Source: Tannerella sp. (GTDB lineage Bacteria > Bacteroidota > Bacteroidia > Bacteroidales > Tannerellaceae). Taken from it: a DNA stretch of 10,391 nt. Numbering within the stretch: the stretch's first letter is position 1; every line of letters starts with the position of its first letter. The stretch spans positions 1 through 10,391 of the forward strand of contig JAIRXI010000387.1 in NCBI GenBank assembly GCA_031268395.1, written 5' to 3'. The position numbers and the translations under genes are program-made. Below are positions 1 through 6,935 of the stretch, in pieces. Below the pieces are notes generated by a model. The model was not told where the DNA came from and searched no databases. It saw only the letters and a program-made list of their open reading frames with translations.

Positions 1-152
1 GGACGTCGACGCGCAATGATTCGGAATAAGTAATCTTCCTTATCCCGTACGATTACAAAGAATAAGATAATCCCGAAATGTCCATTAGACGCTTCAGCCG
101 TTGAAAGTTGAAAATTATAAATACACAATGCCCCCGTTCATCGTTCATAGAA

Positions 153-229
153 GACGGGTTGACGGGCGGATATTCCGTTTGCTGCCTGCCGGCAGTCTTC
201 TCTTCCGGACACGACAGGAGAGGCGTCTA
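153..229 (+). repeat. left arm of long inverted repeat
   Basis: This arm of about 77 bp is the near-perfect reverse complement of 558-628. The match runs from GACGGGTTGACGGGC through TATTCCGTTTGCTGCCTGCC to CTTCCGGACACGACAGGAGA and GCGTCTA. The main difference is about 6 extra bases in the left arm near 193-201 (the GCAGTCTTCTC stretch), plus two or three substitutions. The distal part (189-229) also recurs in direct orientation at 670-708, so the same box has been copied more than once. In single-stranded DNA or RNA the two arms would form a stem of about 70 bp with the palindrome array in the loop. Confidence 0.9.
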
Positions 230-248
230 ATCAGGTCCGCACACAGCC

Positions 249-267
249 GGAAAATCCCCGATTTTCC
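249..267. repeat. short perfect hairpin before the array
   Basis: GGAAAATC and GATTTTCC form a perfect 8-bp stem around a CCC loop. It lies between the left inverted-repeat arm and the first array unit. It is followed by CCCCC rather than a T tract, so it is a poor intrinsic terminator on the plus strand. Its role is unknown. Confidence 0.6.
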
Positions 268-282
268 CCCGAAAGAGGCCAA

Positions 283-508
283 ATTCCCCTATGGGAATTA
301 CCAATTCCCTATGGGGAATTGCCGATTCCCTATAGGGAATTGCCGATTCCCTATAGGGAATTGTCGATTCCCTATGGGGAATTACCGATTTCCCATGGGG
401 AATTACCGATTCCCTATGGGGAATTGCCGATTCCCCATGGGGAATTACCGATTCCCTATAGGGAATTGTCGATTCCCTATAGGGAATTACCGATTTCCAT
501 AGGGAAAT
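283..508. repeat. 11-copy tandem array of 16-bp palindromes at exact 21-bp period
   Basis: Each unit is a palindrome, consensus ATTCCCTATAGGGAAT, plus a 5-nt linker (TGCCG, TGTCG or TACCG; TACCA after the first unit). Palindromes start at 283, 304, 325, 346, 367, 388, 409, 430, 451, 472 and 493, with no length variation. Units 3, 4, 8, 9 and 10 are perfect; the first and last units are the most degenerate, as is common at array ends. Twenty-one bp is two B-DNA turns, so every palindrome faces the same side of the helix, which would suit cooperative binding of a dimeric protein. Because 21 is a multiple of three, long reading frames run through the array on both strands. The plus-strand frame from 101 (TTG start) to 502 would encode FP[IM]GN[CY]R heptads. 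I treat that as a by-product of the period, not as a gene. Confidence 0.95.
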
Positions 509-534
509 TTGCCCCGTAAAATCTGTTTTTATCC

Positions 535-552
535 TTAAAATGAGCATTTTAA
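535..552. repeat. AT-rich hairpin after the array
   Basis: TTAAAATG and CATTTTAA form a perfect 8-bp stem around AG, in AT-rich sequence between the array and the right inverted-repeat arm. Read on the plus strand it is followed by a run of A, and on the minus strand by AGGATAAAAAC, so neither strand has a classical terminator T tract. It may help extrude the surrounding cruciform, but its function is unknown. Confidence 0.5.
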
Positions 553-557
553 AAAAA

Positions 558-628
558 TAGACGCTTCTCCTGTCGTGTCCGGAAGATACCGGCAGGCAGC
601 AAACGGAATATCTGCCCGTCAACCCGTC
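558..628 (-). repeat. right arm of long inverted repeat
   Basis: This is the reverse complement of 153-229, about 71 bp, beginning TAGACGCTTCTCCTGTCGTG and ending CGTCAACCCGTC. It lacks about 6 bases relative to the left arm near the centre. A GC hairpin (CCCGG at 628-632 with CCGGG at 638-642) and a duplicated GGCCATC (631-637, 641-647) lie immediately to its right. Confidence 0.9.
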
Positions 629-669
629 CCGGCCATCCCGGGCCATCGTGTGTTACGGGCCGTTTTTTA

Positions 670-713
670 CCGGCAGGGCCTCCCGGACACGACGGAGGAA
701 GTGTCTAATGGAC
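670..713 (+). repeat. direct copy of the distal part of the left inverted-repeat arm
   Basis: CCGGCAG, then CCGGACACGAC, then GTCTAATGGAC recur here in the same order and orientation as at 189-229, with substitutions and a shorter centre. The last 16 bp (698-713) are also the reverse complement of 80-95, with one mismatch, which makes the outer inverted repeat. The oxidoreductase gene ends less than 50 bp to the right. Confidence 0.7.
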
Positions 714-759
714 CTGTTGGGATAAATTTGTGACGTTTATTTTCAGACAATACTGCACA

Positions 760-1809
760 TCACCGGTCACGGTCACGTCCATTCTTCAGCGCATAAATCC
801 GCTGGATGATGTCAACCACTTTCAATCCCTCCAGGACATTGGTGGTGATGGATTCGGACGTATTCCCCCGAAGCACGTTAACAACGTTGCGAATCACATG
901 GTGATGATTCTGCGCCGAACCCATGTAGGCGCCGTAATCATTCCCCGGATTCGTCGGCGGCAGTTCCGGCATTCGGTAATCCCTGACATGACATTCCAGC
1001 ACTTCGTTCATGTATTGTCCACCGATCTTGACGCTACCGTTCTCGGCTACAATCAGCATACTGCTTTCCAGATTCCTCTCCCATACGGATGTCGAATAGC
1101 TCAGGCTGCCCATTCCCCCGTTCACGAAACGGAAGTGAAGCATCCCCGAATCTTCAAAATCGGTCAGTCCGGCGTGGTTGAAATCGGAAAAACGGGCCTG
1201 TATGTCATGGATGTCGCCGAAAAGCCAGTACATGATGTCGATGAAATGGGAGAATTGCGTAAACAGCGTACCGCCGTCCAGCGCGGCCCTGCCGTGCCAG
1301 CCGTCCGGTCTGTAGTAGCGCCCGTCACGGTTCCAGTAACAGTTCAGCTGCACCATGTAGATGCTTCCCAGCCGGCCGGATTCGACGAGTTCCCTGATCC
1401 AGACCGAGGGCGGGGAATAACGGTTTTGCATGACGCAGAAGACTTGCTTCCGATATTTCAACGCACTGAAAACAACCTTTTCCGCATCGGCAACCGTCAG
1501 CGCCATCGGTTTCTCGATCACCACGTGGAGACCGGCCTCAATCGCCTGAACAGCCATGACCGCATGCAAGCCATTGGGTGTACAGATATTGATTACGTCC
1601 ATCTCCGGTCCGTGACGGAGCAACTCCGTCAGGCTGTTGAAAAAAGGGACCCGATCCCGATACGCTTCCATTCCCAGCGTATCTCCGGAGAGGACATCGC
1701 ACAGCGCCACCAGTTCGGCGCCCGTGTCGCGCGTAATCATCTCCGCATGGCGTTTCCCGATATGTCCGCATCCGACCACGGCAAAGCGGATCTTCCTTTG
1801 TTCCTGCAT
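760..1809 (-). CDS. Gfo/Idh/MocA family NAD(P)-dependent oxidoreductase, probably a nucleotide-sugar dehydrogenase
   Basis: A 349-residue protein with an N-terminal Rossmann fold, dinucleotide-binding GCGHIG at 13-18, and the family's EKP motif at 99-101. The substrate domain has the conserved DGG (178-180) followed by Q185, H188 and D191 in TQFSHFID, which supply the family's usual catalytic residues. Length is normal for the family. The ATG at 1807-1809 starts 9 bp after the aminotransferase stop, with a weak AAGAAG ribosome site; the gene ends in TGA at 760-762. Family members oxidise a sugar hydroxyl to a ketone. Beside a WbpE-like aminotransferase, the likely job is making the keto nucleotide sugar that the partner aminates, as WbpB/WlbA do in UDP-diacetamido-uronic acid synthesis. 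The sequence is not obviously WbpB/WlbA itself, so the substrate is inferred only. The last gene of its unit; it ends beside the repeat element. Confidence 0.9.
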   Translation of the reverse strand: MQEQRKIRFAVVGCGHIGKRHAEMITRDTGAELVALCDVLSGDTLGMEAYRDRVPFFNSLTELLRHGPEMDVINICTPNGLHAVMAVQAIEAGLHVVIEKPMALTVADAEKVVFSALKYRKQVFCVMQNRYSPPSVWIRELVESGRLGSIYMVQLNCYWNRDGRYYRPDGWHGRAALDGGTLFTQFSHFIDIMYWLFGDIHDIQARFSDFNHAGLTDFEDSGMLHFRFVNGGMGSLSYSTSVWERNLESSMLIVAENGSVKIGGQYMNEVLECHVRDYRMPELPPTNPGNDYGAYMGSAQNHHHVIRNVVNVLRGNTSESITTNVLEGLKVVDIIQRIYALKNGRDRDR

Positions 1810-1818
1810 AACTTCTTG

Positions 1819-2946
1819 CTATTTCCGGAAGAATTTGAAAATCTGATCAATGACAAACTGCTGCATTTCGTCCGTCATTTCCGCGTGAACCGGCAGCGAG
1901 AGCACTTCCCGGCTCAGCCGGGCGGATACGCTCACCTCTCCCGATACCCGCGCCACCCATTTGTACGCTTCCTGCTCCTGCACCGGAAGCGGATAATAAA
2001 CCGCCGACGACACGCCACATGCCTTCAGGTGCGCCTGCAATGCGTCGCGCTGCCCGTTCCTGACCTGAAGCGTGTACTGATGGTAGACATGGGTCGAAAA
2101 AGCGCTGCACGCCGGAATACTGATTTCATCCAGCGAACTCAGTATCCGGTCATAGTGCAATGCCGTTTTCCGGCGGGCCGCGGTAAAGGTGTCCATGTAT
2201 TTCAGTTTCACATCCAGAATGGCGGCCTGGATCGTGTCCAGCCGGGAATTGCATCCGACGACTCTGTGACGGTACTTCGCTGTCTGCCCGTGGTTGGCCA
2301 GCATCCGGACACGCTCGGCCAGGGCGTTGTCGGAAGTGATTACGGCGCCTCCGTCGCCGAAGCAGGCCAGCGGTTTGCTGGGAAAGAACGACAGCGTTCC
2401 GGCGCTCCCGATGGCGCCGGCCTTTCCGACGGACCCGTCGGAAAACGTGTATTCTGCGCCCATCGACTGGGCGTTGTCTTCGATGACCTTAATCCTGTAT
2501 TTCGCGGCGATTTTCATCACGGGTTCCATATCGCAGGTTTGTCCGAAAAGGTGCACGGCGATGACGGCCCTGGTCTGCCGCGAGATGGCGCGTTCGAGCA
2601 GGCCGGCGTTCATGTTGAACGTTTCCGGGTCAACATCAACCAGAATGGGGGTAAGCCCCAGGGAGGCGACCATCTCCACAGCAGCTATGTAGGTGAATGC
2701 CGGCAAGATGATTTCATCGCCGGGTTGTACGCCCAGCGCCTGCAGGACAAGGCGAATCGCATCTGTGCCATTTCCGCAGGGAATGACGTGCGGTACTTCC
2801 AGGCGGGTTGCCAGGTGCGAACAAAACGCATGTACCTGCGGGCCATTGATAAATGAGCCGCCGGAAACGACTTCGCTCACGGCGGCGTCAATCTCCTTTT
2901 TCAGTCGCTTGTACTGACTCCGCAAATCAAGCATTTGAACATCCAT
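1819..2946 (-). CDS. DegT/DnrJ/EryC1/StrS family PLP-dependent nucleotide-sugar aminotransferase (WbpE/WlbC-like)
   Basis: A 375-residue fold-type I aminotransferase of full family length. Visible motifs: GNGTDA (58-63), which binds the cofactor phosphate; EDNAQSMGA (156-164), with D157 placed to contact the PLP pyridine nitrogen; SFFPSKPLACFGDGG (187-200), with K191 as the Schiff-base lysine; HGQTAKYRH and NSRLDTIQAA (233-242), characteristic of sugar aminotransferases. The protein probably transfers an amino group from glutamate to a keto-sugar nucleotide in the cytoplasm. The FFPSKPL, HGQ and RLDTIQ pattern resembles WbpE/WlbC, which aminate C3 of UDP-GlcNAc-derived uronic acids, but C4 aminases share much of it. 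The ATG at 2944-2946 has a good AGGAGA site 6 bases upstream, overlapping the region just after the metG stop. Its neighbour downstream is the oxidoreductase that would supply the keto substrate. Confidence 0.93.
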   Translation of the reverse strand: MDVQMLDLRSQYKRLKKEIDAAVSEVVSGGSFINGPQVHAFCSHLATRLEVPHVIPCGNGTDAIRLVLQALGVQPGDEIILPAFTYIAAVEMVASLGLTPILVDVDPETFNMNAGLLERAISRQTRAVIAVHLFGQTCDMEPVMKIAAKYRIKVIEDNAQSMGAEYTFSDGSVGKAGAIGSAGTLSFFPSKPLACFGDGGAVITSDNALAERVRMLANHGQTAKYRHRVVGCNSRLDTIQAAILDVKLKYMDTFTAARRKTALHYDRILSSLDEISIPACSAFSTHVYHQYTLQVRNGQRDALQAHLKACGVSSAVYYPLPVQEQEAYKWVARVSGEVSVSARLSREVLSLPVHAEMTDEMQQFVIDQIFKFFRK

Positions 2947-2958
2947 GGCGCTCTCCTG

Positions 2959-5001
2959 CTATTTCACTTCGCTGCCCGGACGCACCTTCTCTCCGGCCGT
3001 GATGACGACCGGTTTCCCGCCCGCATCTTCCGCCGAAAGAATCATCCCTTCGGAAATGGTGCCTTTCAGTTGGCGGGGCGCCAGATTGGCGACGAAACAA
3101 ACCTGTTTGCCCACCATCTCTTCCGGCGCATAATAGTTGGCAATCCCGGAGACAATCGTGCGTCCGCCCAGTCCGTCGTCAATTTTGAACTGTAGCAGTT
3201 TGTCGGCGCCGGGGACTTTTGTGCATTCCAGCACGGTTCCCACGCGGATGTCCAGTTTTGCAAAATCGTCGAAAGCGACGGTTTCACGAACCGGATGCGC
3301 ACGGGAGGCCGCGTTTTCATTGTTTTTTTTCGTGTCCAGCAGTTTCTGCACCTGCTTTTCCACAAGTTCGTCGTCAATCTTTTCAAAGAGGAGTTCCGCC
3401 TGTCCGAGCTGGTGGCCGGCTTCCAGCAGGCCGGTTGTTCCCAGACGGTTCCATTCCGGGCGTTCGATGTTCAACATGCGATTCAGCCTTTCCATGCTGA
3501 ACGGCAGGAACGGCTCAAACGCGACGGACAGATTGGCCGTGATTTGCAGCGCCAGATGCAGGATGGTCGAAACGCGCGGCATGTCTGTCCGGGCCAGTTT
3601 CCACGGCTCCGTATCCGCCAGGTATTTATTGCCGATGCGCGCCAGGGTCATTGCCTCTTTCTGGGCTTCGCGGAAATGATAGGTATCCAGCAGTTTCTCC
3701 AGCCGGGTCTTCACGCCGGCAAACTCCTCCAGCGTCCGGAGGTCATATTCCGTCAGGTCGCCGCAGGCAGGTACCCTGTTTTCAAAATACTTGCCCGCCA
3801 GCACCAGTGCACGGTTGACGAAATTTCCCAGAATGGCCACCAGCTCATTGTTGTTGCGCGCTTGAAAATCTTTCCAGGTGAAGTCGTTGTCTTTTGTTTC
3901 GGGGGCGTTGGCCGTCAGCACGTAACGGAGGGAGTCCTGTTTGCCGGGAAATGCTTCGAGGTATTCATGGAGCCACACCGCCCAGTTGTTCGAGGTGGAA
4001 ATCTTGTCGTTTTCGAGGTTCAGAAATTCGTTGGCCGGCACATTTTCGGGCAGGTTATAGGAACCTTCGGCCTTGAGCATGGTCGGGAAGACGATGCAGT
4101 GGAAGACGATATTGTCTTTTCCGATAAAATGGACAATTTTGGTTTCAGGGTCTTTCCACCATTTTTCCCAACTGTCGGGCAACAGTTCCCGCGTGTTGGA
4201 GATGTAGCCGATGGGCGCATCGAACCAGACGTACAGCACCTTGCCTTCGGCGCCTTCGACCGGCACGGGGATTCCCCAGTCCAGATCGCGGCTGACGGCA
4301 CGCGGCTGCAAGCCCATATCCAGCCAGCTTTTACACTGTCCGTAGACGTTCGGCTTCCATTCCGCATGTTCTTCCAGAATCCAGCGGCGCAGAAACGGCT
4401 CATACCTGTCCAGCGGCAAATACCAGTGCCTGGTCTCGCGCATTATCGGCGCGCTCCCGCTGATCGCGGATCTGGGATGAAGCAGGTCGGTCGGATTCAG
4501 GGATGTGCCGCAGGCTTCGCACTGGTCGCCATACGCATGTTCGTTTCCGCAGTGCGGACATGTCCCCGTGATATAGCGGTCTGCGAGGAACTGTTTGGCT
4601 TCCCTGTCGTAATACTGCTCGCTGGTCTTCTCGACGAATACGCCTTTCCGGTAAAGGGTGCTGAAAAAGTCCGACGCAGTATGGCAGTGGATGTCCGACG
4701 TGGTGCGCGAATAAATATCGAACGTGATCCCGAAGTCTTCGAACGATTTTTTGATCATTGCATGAAAGCGGTTCACAATGTCCTGCGGCGCAACGCCTTC
4801 CTTTTTCGCCAGCAACGTGATGGGAACGCCGTGCTCGTCGGACCCGCCGATTAGCAATACCTCTTCTCCCTTCAGTCGCAGATAGCGCGCGTAAATGTCG
4901 GCCGGCACGTAAACCCCCGCCAGATGGCCAATGTGTACCGGCCCGTTGGCATAGGGCAGCGCTGTTGTAATCAGTGTTCTTTTAAAATGTTGCGTTTGCA
5001 T
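2959..5001 (-). CDS. metG: methionyl-tRNA synthetase
   Basis: A 680-residue class I synthetase that charges tRNA-Met in the cytoplasm. HIGH is at 23-26. The zinc knuckle has C148, C151, C161 and C164. The anticodon-binding helical domain spans roughly 390-550. An OB-fold tRNA-binding (EMAP/Trbp111-like) domain covers about 577-680, beginning [13 protein letters not shown]. The second signature reads KISTS (333-337), so threonine 336 replaces the second lysine of KMSKS. I recall this as usual in Bacteroidota MetG, so it is not evidence of decay. The ATG at 4999-5001 has GAGGAG directly abutting it and a TAnnTTTG-type -7 box 27 bp upstream. The gene ends in TAG 12 bp before the aminotransferase and is probably the first gene of a three-gene unit. 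The sugar genes would then be driven at least partly from the metG promoter. Confidence 0.98.
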   Translation of the reverse strand: MQTQHFKRTLITTALPYANGPVHIGHLAGVYVPADIYARYLRLKGEEVLLIGGSDEHGVPITLLAKKEGVAPQDIVNRFHAMIKKSFEDFGITFDIYSRTTSDIHCHTASDFFSTLYRKGVFVEKTSEQYYDREAKQFLADRYITGTCPHCGNEHAYGDQCEACGTSLNPTDLLHPRSAISGSAPIMRETRHWYLPLDRYEPFLRRWILEEHAEWKPNVYGQCKSWLDMGLQPRAVSRDLDWGIPVPVEGAEGKVLYVWFDAPIGYISNTRELLPDSWEKWWKDPETKIVHFIGKDNIVFHCIVFPTMLKAEGSYNLPENVPANEFLNLENDKISTSNNWAVWLHEYLEAFPGKQDSLRYVLTANAPETKDNDFTWKDFQARNNNELVAILGNFVNRALVLAGKYFENRVPACGDLTEYDLRTLEEFAGVKTRLEKLLDTYHFREAQKEAMTLARIGNKYLADTEPWKLARTDMPRVSTILHLALQITANLSVAFEPFLPFSMERLNRMLNIERPEWNRLGTTGLLEAGHQLGQAELLFEKIDDELVEKQVQKLLDTKKNNENAASRAHPVRETVAFDDFAKLDIRVGTVLECTKVPGADKLLQFKIDDGLGGRTIVSGIANYYAPEEMVGKQVCFVANLAPRQLKGTISEGMILSAEDAGGKPVVITAGEKVRPGSEVK

Positions 5002-5027
5002 CTCCTCATTTTATTTTTTTTGAATGG

Positions 5028-5035
5028 CAAAAATA
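5028..5035 (-). promoter_or_regulatory. Bacteroidota-type -7 promoter box for metG
   Basis: On the minus strand this reads TATTTTTG, a full match to the Bacteroidota primary-sigma -7 consensus TAnnTTTG. It lies 26 bp upstream of the metG ATG within the 72-bp gap after the helicase, which predicts a leader of about 20 nt. No TTG-type -33 element stands out at the expected distance. No strong terminator is visible between the helicase stop and this box, so helicase transcripts may also read through. Confidence 0.55.
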
Positions 5036-5073
5036 CGAATAAGAGCGTTCCGTCACCCGCATGGGGCATGAAT

Positions 5074-6828
5074 TCAGGTGGACGATTTTCTTTTCCTGCG
5101 TTCGGCGTAGCTCGAACGGGCAGGGGAAGCCCGCCGCCAATTTTTTTCGCCGCCGGATTCACGGTTCCCGAAGCTTTTGCCTTTCCAGCTTTTTTCTTCC
5201 TGCGCCGGCTCGACGGAGATGGCGCGTCCCTCGACTTCGTATCTGTTCATCCGGTCCATTACGCGCTGGGCGGCGTTTTTCTCCACTTCAAAAAACGAGT
5301 GCGTGTCGCCCAGGTCGATCCGTCCGATTTGCACCTTGCCCGGAACGCAACGGTTAATCAGTTCCATCAACTGGTTCGGATAGAGCCCGTCCGTTTTCCC
5401 GAAATTCAGGACAAAACGCTTGTATCCCTCTTCGGCCCTCTTTCCCCGCGAATGTCGGTCGCCGTATTCTTTTCTGCTTTCCCGTCCCGGGGCCGCTTCG
5501 TTCACGATTTCAATATCATCCGCATCGCGGTAATAGTCTATCATCCGGTTAAATTCCAGCGAAATCAGCCGCTTGATAATGTCCTCTTTCTCGAGCCATT
5601 CCAGTTTGCGGAAGACGGACGGCATCAGCGAAGCAATTTCCTCTTCATTGACCTTGACTTTCTCGATCTGGTCGACAAAATTAAACAGTTGCTTTTCGCA
5701 GATGGCCTTGCCGGTTGGAAGTACGCCCTGTTCAAAAGGTTTGCGGATGATTTTGGCGATGCTGCGGAGTTTTCCCTTTTCCTTGATGTGGCAGATGGCA
5801 ATGGAAATACCCGTTTTGCCTGCCCGTGCGGTGCGTCCGCTGCGATGCGTATAGGATTCGGTTTCGTCGGGCAGGCCGTAATGAAAAATGTGCGTCAGGT
5901 CGTCGACGTCCAGTCCGCGTGCCGCCACGTCGGTAGCCACCAGGAGTTGCAGGTTGCGGAGGCGGAACTTCTGCATCACATAGTCGCGCTGCGCCTGGCT
6001 GAGTTCGCCGTGCAGCGAATCGGCGTTGTAGCCGTCCTGGATCAGTTTGTCGGCAATCTCCTGTGTTTCCTTGCGGGTACGGCAGAAAACGATGCCGTAA
6101 ACGTTCGGGTAATAGTCCACAAGACGCTTGAGAGCAAGGTATTTGTCGCGTGCATGCACCATATAGTATATGTGGCGGATGTTTTCGTTGCCTTCGTTTT
6201 TGTTGCCGATGACAATTTCGCGCGGATCGTGCATGTACTGTTTGGTGATACGGGCGATTTCCTGCGGCATGGTGGCCGAAAAGAGCAGCATGTTGCGCGA
6301 GGGCGGTACTTCGGCCAGTATGGCGTTGATGCTCTCGGAGAAGCCCATGTTCAGCATCTCGTCGGCTTCGTCCAGGATGACGCTTTTGACGGCGCTCAAA
6401 TCTACGGTTTTGCGGTTCATCAGGTCGAGCAGCCGTCCGGGTGTGGCCACGATCACGTGTACGCCCTTGCGGAGGGTTTTGATCTGGCTCTCAATGCTCG
6501 AACCGCCGTAGACGGGCAGGACTCTCAGGCCGTCCATATACTTGGAATAGTCGCTCAGGTCGCCGGCAATCTGCAGGCAGAGTTCGCGTGTGGGACAGAG
6601 TATCAGCGCCTGTGGATATTGCTGCGGCTGGTCGATTTTCTGCAGGACGGGCAGTCCGTAGGCCGCCGTTTTACCCGTTCCCGTCTGTGCCAGGGCGATC
6701 ACGTCGTTGTCGTTTCCCAGCAACAGAGGAATCACTTCCTCCTGTACGGGCATGGGGACTTCGTAACCCATTTCACGGATTGCCTGCAAGAGTGGCACGG
6801 CAATTCCCAATTCTTCAAATGTCTTCAA
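5074..6828 (-). CDS. DEAD-box ATP-dependent RNA helicase, DeaD/CsdA type
   Basis: A 584-residue cytoplasmic RNA helicase with all core motifs: Q motif FEELG plus MPVQ near the N terminus; motif I AQTGTGKT (47-54); PTREL (79-83); GG (108-109); TPGR (129-132); DEAD (153-156); SAT (184-186); ATDVAARGLD of motif V (298-307); HRSGRTARAG (328-337). After a linker, residues about 469-541 form a DbpA/CsdA-type RNA-binding domain (YKRFVLNFG through GRAISVEP), followed by a basic Ser/Arg/Lys tail (to 584). This layout matches helicases acting in ribosome assembly, mRNA turnover and cold adaptation. The start is TTG at 6826-6828: the frame is closed by TAA at 6841-6843, and the only other upstream near-cognate codon is ATT. 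The first ATG is codon 20, inside the Q-motif region, so it cannot be the true start. The gene ends in TGA, 72 bp before metG. Confidence 0.96.
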   Translation of the reverse strand: MKTFEELGIAVPLLQAIREMGYEVPMPVQEEVIPLLLGNDNDVIALAQTGTGKTAAYGLPVLQKIDQPQQYPQALILCPTRELCLQIAGDLSDYSKYMDGLRVLPVYGGSSIESQIKTLRKGVHVIVATPGRLLDLMNRKTVDLSAVKSVILDEADEMLNMGFSESINAILAEVPPSRNMLLFSATMPQEIARITKQYMHDPREIVIGNKNEGNENIRHIYYMVHARDKYLALKRLVDYYPNVYGIVFCRTRKETQEIADKLIQDGYNADSLHGELSQAQRDYVMQKFRLRNLQLLVATDVAARGLDVDDLTHIFHYGLPDETESYTHRSGRTARAGKTGISIAICHIKEKGKLRSIAKIIRKPFEQGVLPTGKAICEKQLFNFVDQIEKVKVNEEEIASLMPSVFRKLEWLEKEDIIKRLISLEFNRMIDYYRDADDIEIVNEAAPGRESRKEYGDRHSRGKRAEEGYKRFVLNFGKTDGLYPNQLMELINRCVPGKVQIGRIDLGDTHSFFEVEKNAAQRVMDRMNRYEVEGRAISVEPAQEEKSWKGKSFGNRESGGEKNWRRASPARSSYAERRKRKSST

Positions 6829-6858
6829 AATTTGTTGTTTTTATAAGATAAGCGGCCG

Positions 6859-6866
6859 CAAAGATA
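6859..6866 (-). promoter_or_regulatory. Bacteroidota-type -7 promoter box for the helicase
   Basis: On the minus strand this reads TATCTTTG, a perfect TAnnTTTG. It sits 30 bp upstream of the TTG start, giving a predicted short leader with no Shine-Dalgarno match (AAAACAACAAATT before the start), which is typical of the phylum. The 8-bp palindrome GCGGCCGC (6852-6859) directly follows and would cover the expected transcription start. No clear -33 box is seen. Confidence 0.6.
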
Positions 6867-6935
6867 CGCAATTGATTCGAGAACACCTGCATTTGCCGTG
6901 GAATTAATTAAAAAAAAAGTGATACGGGTTATCGA

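Larger units (their letters stand above)
80..713. repeat. composite nested inverted-repeat element enclosing a palindrome array
   Basis: This element fills most of the gene-free left end (1-759). From outside in it has an outer inverted repeat, 80-95 (GTCCATTAGACGCTTC) against 698-713 (15 of 16 positions complementary); an inner long inverted repeat, 153-229 against 558-628; and a central array of 11 palindromes at 283-508. The boxes are related: a motif containing CCGGACACGAC and GTCTAAT occurs on the plus strand near 205-230 and 684-708, and inverted at 558-583. The outer left box at 80-95 matches only its GTCTAAT end. No transposase, integrase or reverse transcriptase lies in the window, and I saw no obvious target-site duplication. 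It could be a non-autonomous mobile element, a decayed repeat cluster, or a structured regulatory or partition locus. Positions 1-79 and 714-759 show nothing else I can name. Confidence 0.75.

Noticed and set aside
283..508. CRISPR array
   Set aside because: Units are directly adjacent 21-bp repeats with only 5-nt, near-constant linkers. There are no unique spacers and no cas genes.
283..508. Plasmid-type iteron replication origin
   Set aside because: Unit length and direct repetition would fit, but there is no replication initiator gene, and the neighbours (metG, RNA helicase) are chromosomal housekeeping genes.
153..628. Invertible (phase-variation) promoter segment
   Set aside because: The inverted repeats fit, but there is no adjacent recombinase, no -7 box inside the segment pointing outwards, and the arms differ by a 6-base gap.
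723..730. Plus-strand TAAATTTG, a match to the -7 consensus
   Set aside because: No -33 element and no plus-strand gene follows; it would only drive antisense RNA into the oxidoreductase gene. An 8-bp match with two free positions is expected by chance.
730..2856. 708-residue plus-strand open frame, and similar long frames at 3295-4854 and 4924-6846
   Set aside because: They lie antisense and codon-aligned to clear genes (oxidoreductase and aminotransferase, metG, helicase). They stay open because those genes rarely use TTA, CTA and TCA codons, and their translations show no recognisable domain.
333..4005. Loss of the second lysine in the MetG KMSKS motif as a sign of a dead enzyme
   Set aside because: The gene (positions 2959-5001; motif near 3993-4005) is otherwise intact, and the KISTS form is, to my knowledge, usual in Bacteroidota MetG.
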